From the NCBI RefSeq assembly GCF_900187405.1, contig NZ_LT896716.1, positions 310,001-374,000 of the forward strand: DNA of 64,000 nt, written 5' to 3'. Source of the stretch: Geobacter sp. DSM 9736. GTDB lineage: Bacteria; Desulfobacterota; Desulfuromonadia; Geobacterales; Geobacteraceae. Made by a program: the position numbers and the translations under genes. Each line of letters begins with the position of its first letter. Position 1 is the first letter of the stretch. This document shows, piece by piece, positions 58,572 to 64,000 of the stretch. The notes below the pieces were generated by a model. It was given only the letters and a program-made list of their open reading frames with translations. It was not told the DNA's origin and made no database searches.

Positions 58572-59042
58572 CATTGGAGGATCCCACCTTTAGATGACGT
58601 GCGCGTTCACAACGTGTCACGGCATCCTTTCATGTAATTCCGATGAAATGACTGAAGGGAATGATAATGCCATGATCAGCGTCATGCCCAGGGGCACCTG
58701 TCGCCATTGCTGGTGAAGGAACTGCCGCCTCCGCTGAGATCTGGCAGGCATGGCTGCAGCCGTGAAAAAACGGTTGCAGCAGCACATTTCCCCGGTGCGG
58801 TACCCGCAGAAAAAGCGTGTATCGTGGGGGCGCTCTGCTGCGTCCTGAGTGCAGGCAGAGTCCAGAGGTATTAGAACCGAAAATCACCTGAACAACATGC
58901 CAGCCAGGTAAAGCAGCGATTATCTTCTATCGTTGCGTGGTGTCTCTCACTCTCATCCGGGGAGCGGTAAAACGGCAGCCTCACATTTTGATGGGGCGGG
59001 CTTGGTGAATGATGACAACAAAACCGGAGAAAAGGAGAACCT
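58572..59042. other. Structured intergenic region before the DUF1259 gene
   Basis: About 470 bases without a convincing gene. GCTGCAGCCGT (58753-58763) pairs with ACGGTTGCAGC (58770-58780) in an 11-bp stem (one G-U). CTCTGC (about 58831) pairs with GCAGAG (about 58855). Neither hairpin has a T tail, so these are not classic terminators. A minus-strand frame of 85 codons crosses here but looks like noise. Confidence 0.4.
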
Positions 59043-60461
59043 ATGAAGAAACTGCTTGCACTTGCTTCGATTCTGGTCAGTACGGCAGCATTTGCACAAA
59101 TAACCCCCCCGACAATGGGGAACCAGACCACTGTGCCTCCGCCTGTACTTGACAATCAGACCAGTGTACCTACGCCTGTTCTCGGTAATCAGACTAGTAT
59201 ACCTACGCCTGTTCTCGGTAATCAGACCAGTGTACCTACGCCTGTTCTCGGTAACCAGACGAGCGTACCTCCGACCTCCACTCAGGGGACGCAAACTCCC
59301 CAGGGAACGGAGCCGACATGTGCTGCCGACTGGCAGCAGGTACAGCAGATTTTCAGCACTACTGCCGGGGAGATCGAGGGCAACACACTCAGGATAGCCA
59401 TTCCTCGCAACGACCTGACCGTGCGCAAAGCGGACGTGCAACTCGAACCCGCTCTTGCGCTGACCACTGTGATCAATTTCCAGTGTGGTCCGGAGAGGAC
59501 AAGGATGACGGCGGATATGGTGCTTAAGGAAGAGGAGGTGCAGCCGGTGACGGATAACCTGCTGCGGCTGCAACAACAGCAGGCCCAAGGCGCTGGAATC
59601 AACCTGTCGGCTCTGCACGCGCATCTGATCAGCACGAGTCCGCCCGTAGTATTCCTTCACCTCGAAGGGACCGGCAACGCAAACGAAATGGCGAATGCGG
59701 TAAAAGCAGCGCTGGCCCTTACCGCCACACCGGTAGGCACTGCGGAGGCCGCAGCGCCGCAAACGCCTCCGACACAATGGGCAACGATTCAGAACAGCCT
59801 CGGGGTTCAAGGGAAGCAGAAAGGAAACGTGCTGGAGATCCGGGTTCCACGTACGGACAGCATTCAGGAAAATCCGTTCTTCTGTGACTCGACACAGGGG
59901 GTCCAGGAGCTTCTCGCACCTCCCCTTGGTGCCGCCAGCGAGTTCAAGTTCCAGCCGGTGGGGGATCGCGTTGCCGCGACAGGGGAATTCGCGCTTCTCG
60001 CGAGAGAGGTGAATCCTGTGGCGAGGGTTCTCAACGAGAACGGCATACGTGTCGAGGCGATTTCTAACCATCTCATCTTCGAGGAGCCACGGCTGATATA
60101 CGTCCATTTCTGGACGATCGATAACCCGCAAAGGGTAGCGGCAGCGCTCCAGGCGGCCCTGGGTCAGATAAATTCGCAGCAGTGTCCGCAGGCGACCCAG
60201 GGTACTTCGCAAGGCACGACCAGCACGCCACAGGGTCCAACAACCGGCGTCACACCGGCTGGTGCGACCGGTGGCTCGACCGGTGGTGGCGCGCCACCGG
60301 ACGGCACCACTACGCCACCGGACAGCACCACTACGCCACCGGACGGCACCACTACGCCACCGGACAGCACCACTACGCCACCGGACAGCACCACTACGCC
60401 ACCGGACAGCACCACTACGCCGCCGGACGGCACTACACCGCCACCGGAGGAGCCGGTATAG
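59043..60461 (+). CDS. Secreted tandem DUF1259 protein with proline/threonine-rich repeat tails
   Basis: 472 residues. Signal peptide MKKLLALASILVSTAAFA. Residues about 31-74 are four copies of an 11-residue repeat (PVLGNQTSVPT). Two DUF1259/LppY-LpqO domains follow: about 95-230 (IAIPRNDLTVRKADVQL, LSALHAHLISTSPPVVFLH) and about 240-375 (IRVPRTDSIQENPFF, EAISNHLIFEEPRLIYVHFW). The H.HL and N.HL positions may bind metal or ligand. The end is a PPDSTTT heptad tail (about 418-466). The domain function is unknown. The repeats look like flexible or wall-spanning linkers. GGAGAACC precedes the ATG; a terminator follows the gene. Confidence 0.82.
   Translation: MKKLLALASILVSTAAFAQITPPTMGNQTTVPPPVLDNQTSVPTPVLGNQTSIPTPVLGNQTSVPTPVLGNQTSVPPTSTQGTQTPQGTEPTCAADWQQVQQIFSTTAGEIEGNTLRIAIPRNDLTVRKADVQLEPALALTTVINFQCGPERTRMTADMVLKEEEVQPVTDNLLRLQQQQAQGAGINLSALHAHLISTSPPVVFLHLEGTGNANEMANAVKAALALTATPVGTAEAAAPQTPPTQWATIQNSLGVQGKQKGNVLEIRVPRTDSIQENPFFCDSTQGVQELLAPPLGAASEFKFQPVGDRVAATGEFALLAREVNPVARVLNENGIRVEAISNHLIFEEPRLIYVHFWTIDNPQRVAAALQAALGQINSQQCPQATQGTSQGTTSTPQGPTTGVTPAGATGGSTGGGAPPDGTTTPPDSTTTPPDGTTTPPDSTTTPPDSTTTPPDSTTTPPDGTTPPPEEPV
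59133..59264 (+). repeat. Four 33-bp tandem units in the N-terminal coding region
   Basis: Units start at 59133, 59166, 59199 and 59232. The last three are nearly identical (GTACCTACGCCTGTTCTCGG...), the first is diverged. The 33-bp length keeps the reading frame. Confidence 0.8.
60294..60440 (+). repeat. Seven 21-bp tandem units in the C-terminal coding region
   Basis: Units of CCACCGGACAGCACCACTA+CG start at 60294, 60315, 60336, 60357, 60378, 60399 and 60420 (the last diverged). Each encodes PPD(S/G)TTT. Copy number could vary in frame between strains. Confidence 0.85.
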
Positions 60462-60521
60462 ATGAAGCGAACTCGGCGGTAACGGTAGTGGAGGCCGTTC
60501 CCGAGCAGGACGCTGACATGG

Positions 60522-60557
60522 AACGCCCGGAGAGATTGACTCTCCGGGCGTTTTTTT
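60522..60557 (+). terminator. Rho-independent terminator after the DUF1259 gene
   Basis: AACGCCCGGAGA (60522-60533) pairs perfectly with TCTCCGGGCGTT (60541-60552), followed by a run of seven T residues. Confidence 0.88.
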
Positions 60558-60578
60558 CGACTGGTGATTCGATCGGTT

Positions 60579-60727
60579 CTACCGTGCTCCCTCGATCTCA
60601 AGCTCATCGGCGACGAAGGTGCCGGTGACGAGCCTGGCCTTCACGACCGTGCCCGGTGCCGAAGCGGCCCCCGGGACGACAAGGTTGAAAAATTGGGCAG
60701 CAGTGATTGCAGCTTCGATTGAATTCC
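60579..60727 (-). pseudogene. C-terminal fragment of an unidentified protein
   Basis: A minus-strand frame ending at 60579 encodes VVKARLVTGTFVADELEIEG, a beta-rich sequence like the end of a secreted small domain. The part before it is in the region of the truncated transposase in another frame. It has no credible start and looks like the surviving tail of an interrupted gene. Confidence 0.3.
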
Positions 60728-61087
60728 TCACCGCTTGTCTGGGCTCTCGATGATTTCCTCGCCATGCGGGATGAGGGTAAAGAGTGAATTTTCCTTCGGC
60801 CACGGCCGCTCCGCCTTAACGTGACCGCACCCTTTAAGGCATGAGAGGTAGGGTGTTCGGACGTAAAAGTAAGCGGCGTAATTGAAAAAATCGGGATAGT
60901 GCCACTGTTCGCTGACGGTGCGGGTGACCCTGGTCTCGGAACCGCAGAGGGGGCAGGAGAAGGGGGAGCAGATATCGAAATCGACGGAGATGTCCACGCG
61001 CTTTTCACCGTTCCGGAACGAAACGCAGACAATCTTCCACGGGGAGGACAACCCGAGCGTTGCGGAAAAGAGTGCATTGCGGTTCAT
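60728..61087 (-). pseudogene. Truncated ISL3-family transposase (N-terminal part)
   Basis: From ATG 61087 about 119 residues are open. They match the N-terminal helix-turn-helix/zinc-finger region of ISL3 transposases (FSCPLCGSETRVTRTVSEQW, DFFNYAAYFYVRTPYLSC, CGHVKAERPWPKENSLFTL), with cysteine pairs at CPLCG and CLKGCG. The catalytic DDE part is missing; the frame stops at 60728. No inverted repeats found. An inactive remnant. Confidence 0.7.
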
Positions 61088-61402
61088 GACTTCTCCAAAC
61101 CTGATGAAAATGATATGCGGCTGTGTTATTTTGGTGTAACTCCAACCGCTGGTGAGGCCCGGCGATAGTGGTGAGGCCGGTATGGAATTCCCGGTTTTAC
61201 AGGAACCGTGCCTACCCATAATCTGGGGGAGGAGGGGGCTGTAGAGTGCTCCGCCACTAGTGGTTTTCCAAGGCGTGTGAAGTGCGGTAAAGGGAGTTCA
61301 ATGTATCCGGATTCAAGGTGGAAAGGATGTAATGATATGTTACATCTCTACTTTCTTTTACAGTTCAGCCAGGGCAGCTACGTTCCTGCATGAAAGGAAG
61401 GC
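61088..61402. other. Intergenic region before the PAS kinase at 61403
   Basis: About 315 bases separating a minus-strand transposase remnant from the plus-strand kinase. It must contain the kinase promoter; I see no strong -35/-10 pair. GAAAGGAAGG at about 61392-61401 is the kinase ribosome-binding site. Short frames here look like noise. Confidence 0.4.
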
Positions 61403-63010
61403 ATGGTTTACAAGGAAGACCAGCCGGCGGATGAGGGGACAAGGGAGCGGGTATCCCGCTCTCCGCTCGGTGTTGTTTTGATCATCACCGTTTCGGTGTT
61501 CGTTGCCGAAACCTTCACAATGGGGCTACTCAAGCTCTTGCCCGACATGGACCCTCCGGTGTCCTTCATTGTCGACGCGATGCTTCTGGTCCTGTTTCTC
61601 GTGCCGATCCTTCGCAATTTTCTCTTTAAGCCGTTCCAGGAGCTGGTTCAGAGGCGAGAGGTCGCGGAAGGCGCTCTCCGGGAATACCAGCGCAACCTGA
61701 AAAAGACGATCGAAGAGCGTACGGAGCGGCTTACGGAGGTAGTCAGCGAACTGAAGAGGGAGATTGCGGCGCGGAGGGAGACGGAGACGGCCCTGCAGAA
61801 AAGCGAGGAAAGGTTCCGTCAGCTCTTCGAGCAGACGGAGGATGCAATCATACTCTTCAAACGGGGCACCTGCGATGTTATCGATACCAATCCGGTTGCA
61901 GAAAACATGTACGGCTACTCCCGGCAGGAGTTCTTCCAACGGGGTCCTTCCTGCATGGTGAGCCGGGATGAGGTCGCCAGGTTCTGCGACCTGATCAGCG
62001 GCATCGCCCACGAGAAGCCATTCCAGATCGACCGAATGGTGCATGTCCGCAAGGACGGCAACGAGATCATAGTCTCCATGCGCGGTAAGATCGTCACGAT
62101 CCAGAACGTGGACCTGGTCTACTGCACGGTTCGCGACATCACCGAACGGACCCGCCTCGAGGAGGAAGCCCAACTCATCCAGGCAAAACTCATCCACACC
62201 AACAAGATGACTTCGCTGGGGGTCCTGGTTACCAGCATCGCCCATGAAATCAACAACCCGAACAACTTCATAAAGAGCAACGCTCAGCTCATTTCCAGAG
62301 CCTGGGGTGATATCAGGAAAATCCTCGACGACTACTACCGGGAGAACGGCGATTTTTCCATGGGGGGACTCCCCTATTCAGAGATGCGCGATTCATCCGG
62401 CGACCTTCTGACCGGGATAGCGGACGGCTCTCGCAGGATCAGCGAGATCATCGAGAACCTGAAGGACTTTGCCCGTCAGGACAGTAGCATGATGAACGTA
62501 ATGACGGACCTGAACAGGGCCGTCTCCCTGGCTGTCTCCATTCTCGGCTCCCAGATCCGCAGATGTACTGACCACTTCAGCCTGAATCTTGCCGATGACC
62601 TCCCGCAGGTAAGGGGCAGCCTTCAGCAACTGGAGCAGGTCGTGATAAACCTCGTCATCAATGCGCTTCAGGCCCTCCCCGCGCGATCGAAGGGGGTCAG
62701 TGTCAGCACTTCGGTCAAGAACGGGTTCGTGTCGTTACACGTCAGCGACCAGGGCGTAGGAATTCCTCCGGAGGCAGGAGAGCGGATCATGGAGCCCTTC
62801 TTCACGACCAAACTGGGGCAGGGAGGTACGGGTCTGGGGCTCTCCATCTCCCATTCCATAATAAGGGACCACGGAGGCACCATGTCCTTCGAGTCGCGGC
62901 CGGGGGAGGGTACTACCTTCACCGTCCTTTTACCGGCTGTTTTCTCCACGGCTACGGAATCCGAATCCATGAGATCGACTGTTACGGAGGTCACAACGCA
63001 TGTCAGCTGA
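61403..63010 (+). CDS. Membrane PAS sensor histidine kinase
   Basis: 535 residues. Two membrane helices (about 22-45 and 52-72) are followed by a coiled coil (about 75-140). One PAS domain spans about 140-255 (FRQLFEQTEDAIILFKRG to VRDITERTRLEEEAQ). The H-box is VTSIAHEINNPNNFIKSN (about residue 275), and the ATPase has NLVINALQALPAR, DQGVGIPPE and GGTGLGLSISHSII. It overlaps the following sigma-54 regulator gene by 11 bases, so the two form a cognate two-component pair. Ribosome-binding site GAAAGGAAGG. Confidence 0.88.
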   Translation: MVYKEDQPADEGTRERVSRSPLGVVLIITVSVFVAETFTMGLLKLLPDMDPPVSFIVDAMLLVLFLVPILRNFLFKPFQELVQRREVAEGALREYQRNLKKTIEERTERLTEVVSELKREIAARRETETALQKSEERFRQLFEQTEDAIILFKRGTCDVIDTNPVAENMYGYSRQEFFQRGPSCMVSRDEVARFCDLISGIAHEKPFQIDRMVHVRKDGNEIIVSMRGKIVTIQNVDLVYCTVRDITERTRLEEEAQLIQAKLIHTNKMTSLGVLVTSIAHEINNPNNFIKSNAQLISRAWGDIRKILDDYYRENGDFSMGGLPYSEMRDSSGDLLTGIADGSRRISEIIENLKDFARQDSSMMNVMTDLNRAVSLAVSILGSQIRRCTDHFSLNLADDLPQVRGSLQQLEQVVINLVINALQALPARSKGVSVSTSVKNGFVSLHVSDQGVGIPPEAGERIMEPFFTTKLGQGGTGLGLSISHSIIRDHGGTMSFESRPGEGTTFTVLLPAVFSTATESESMRSTVTEVTTHVS

Positions 63011-64000
63011 CGTCAAGCCGGTTCTGCTGGTAGACGACGAACCCAATATCCTTACCTCTTCCCGCCTGGCGCTTCGCAGCCAGGGGGTGGATGCCGTGGC
63101 CACGCTGAGTGACAGCAGAGAGGTCCTCCCCTTTCTGGAGGCCAACAGCGTTTCTGCAATCGTGATGGACCTGTTCATGCCGAACCTGTCGGGGCTCGAA
63201 CTGCTGCCGGTTGTTGTGGAGAGGTTTCCTCACATTCCGGTGATCGTGATGACGGCGGTGGGGGAAGCCCAGACCGCCGTTGATTGCATGAAAATGGGGG
63301 CGTGCGACTACCTCGTCAAACCGGTTGATCCGGGACAGCTCTATTCCAGTGTACGAAAGGCGCTGGAGATCCAGTCGCTTTCCAATGAGCTTTCCTCCCT
63401 GAAGGAATGTCTCTTCGACGACAGCCTCCGCAATCCCGAGGCGTTCGCAGCCATCGTCACACGCAGCGACAAGATGCACAAGGTTTTCCAGTATGTGGAG
63501 GTGGTGGCGAACTCACGGCAGCCCCTTCTGGTAACTGGGGAGACGGGTGTCGGCAAGGAACTTTTCGCCCGTGCGATACACACCCTCAGCGGCCGCCGTG
63601 GAGAATTCGTCTCCGTCAATGTGGCGGGGCTCGACGACAATATGTTCTCCGACGCCCTTTTCGGCCACAAGAGAGGAGCGTTCACCGGCGCCGATCAGCC
63701 CCGGGAGGGATTCATTGCACGGGCCGCAGGCGGAACGCTCTTCCTGGACGAGATCGGAGACATGAAGGAGCTCTCCCAGATCAAGCTTCTGCGGCTCCTC
63801 CAGGAGAACGAATACTACCCGGTCGGCTCCGACGTGCCGCGCAAGAGCGAGGCGCGCATTGTCTGCGCCACCAACCGCAACCTGCAGCAGGCGATCTCGG
63901 CGGGGGAGTTCCGCAATGACCTTTACTACCGGCTCTGCGCCCACCAGGTCCGCATCCCCCCTCTGCGGGAGCGCCGGGAGGATATTCCTTTTCTCCTCGA
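63000..64000 (+). CDS. Sigma-54-dependent response regulator (partial, runs off window)
   Basis: At least 333 residues from ATG 63000, no stop within the window. The receiver has LLVDDEPNIL, Asp57 in AIVMDLFMPNLSG and Lys107 in YLVKPVD. The AAA+ domain has Walker A VTGETGVGKELFA, the sigma-54-contacting loop KRGAFTGAD, Walker B GGTLFLDEIGD and VRIPPLRERREDI at the window end. The C-terminal helix-turn-helix would lie beyond 64000. Coupled with the upstream PAS kinase. Should activate sigma-54 promoters when phosphorylated. Confidence 0.92.
   Translation, partial: MSADVKPVLLVDDEPNILTSSRLALRSQGVDAVATLSDSREVLPFLEANSVSAIVMDLFMPNLSGLELLPVVVERFPHIPVIVMTAVGEAQTAVDCMKMGACDYLVKPVDPGQLYSSVRKALEIQSLSNELSSLKECLFDDSLRNPEAFAAIVTRSDKMHKVFQYVEVVANSRQPLLVTGETGVGKELFARAIHTLSGRRGEFVSVNVAGLDDNMFSDALFGHKRGAFTGADQPREGFIARAAGGTLFLDEIGDMKELSQIKLLRLLQENEYYPVGSDVPRKSEARIVCATNRNLQQAISAGEFRNDLYYRLCAHQVRIPPLRERREDIPFLL

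Noticed and set aside
58630-58887. Minus-strand frame of 85 codons in the structured gap
   Set aside because: Rich in His, Pro and Gly without pattern, no ribosome-binding site, and hairpins lie within it.
58572-59042. Possible GEMM (cyclic-dinucleotide) riboswitch, frequent in Geobacter
   Set aside because: The conserved core resembling ACGCACAGGGCAAACC was not found here or in the other leaders checked.
60294-60440. Regular 21-bp repeats as a possible CRISPR array
   Set aside because: There are no spacers between units, and the repeats encode an in-frame PPDSTTT tail.

Overview
The window looks like the chromosome of a Geobacter-type bacterium (Desulfuromonadota, Geobacterales). This is inferred from content rather than from any database match. 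The signs are a small three-haem c7-type cytochrome, a methyl-viologen-type [NiFe] hydrogenase joined to an HdrA-like flavoprotein, pyruvate carboxylase, many PAS/MASE sensor kinases, sigma-54 response regulators, and the inverted repeat containing CCACGGAGACACAGAG that is common between genes in this group. The backbone is GC-rich; a visibly AT-richer block runs from about 35.7 to 47.6 kb.

Layout, left flank (0-35.3 kb): a sugar-modification operon (polyprenyl-phosphate glycosyltransferase, NDP-hexose 2,3-dehydratase, sugar aminotransferase, methyltransferase, TMTC-like TPR membrane protein) runs into a MASE3 histidine kinase. Next come an LRR-like lipoprotein, a multi-PAS kinase with an overlapping single-domain response regulator, small unknown genes, a soluble kinase, a large secreted subtilisin-like protease, another regulator/kinase pair, an RND/MMPL exporter and an NtrC-type regulator. 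They are followed by an NfeD - slipin - PHP/phosphotransferase operon, ferritin, a periplasmic PpiC isomerase and pyruvate carboxylase.

Middle (about 36.2-47.6 kb): this is the unusual part. Short, mostly unrecognised genes, nearly all on the + strand, are separated by imperfect palindromes that begin with a ...AAC box and end with a GTTRRRY-like box. These are integron attC sites, so the block reads as a gene-cassette array. No integron integrase is visible, which makes it a CALIN (cluster of attC sites lacking an integrase) within this window. Cargo includes a DUF5677-type protein, two zinc-ribbon proteins, secreted and membrane proteins, a 5'-truncated uracil-DNA glycosylase, a large KAP-family P-loop NTPase, a class-III-cyclase-like protein and an inverted VapBC pair. 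Two almost identical REP-associated tyrosine transposase (RAYT) elements sit next to attC sites; one has a nonsense mutation.

Right flank (47.9-64 kb): a three-haem cytochrome, a P-loop kinase, then a minus-strand operon encoding hydrogenase small subunit, large subunit, maturation protease, HdrA, MvhD and a TusA-like protein. This looks like an H2-linked, possibly flavin-bifurcating complex without HdrB or HdrC. After it come PtsP (nitrogen-type enzyme I), a TPR protein, a YtxH protein, a secreted tandem-DUF1259 protein with repeat tails, an ISL3-type transposase remnant, and a kinase/sigma-54 regulator pair cut by the window end.
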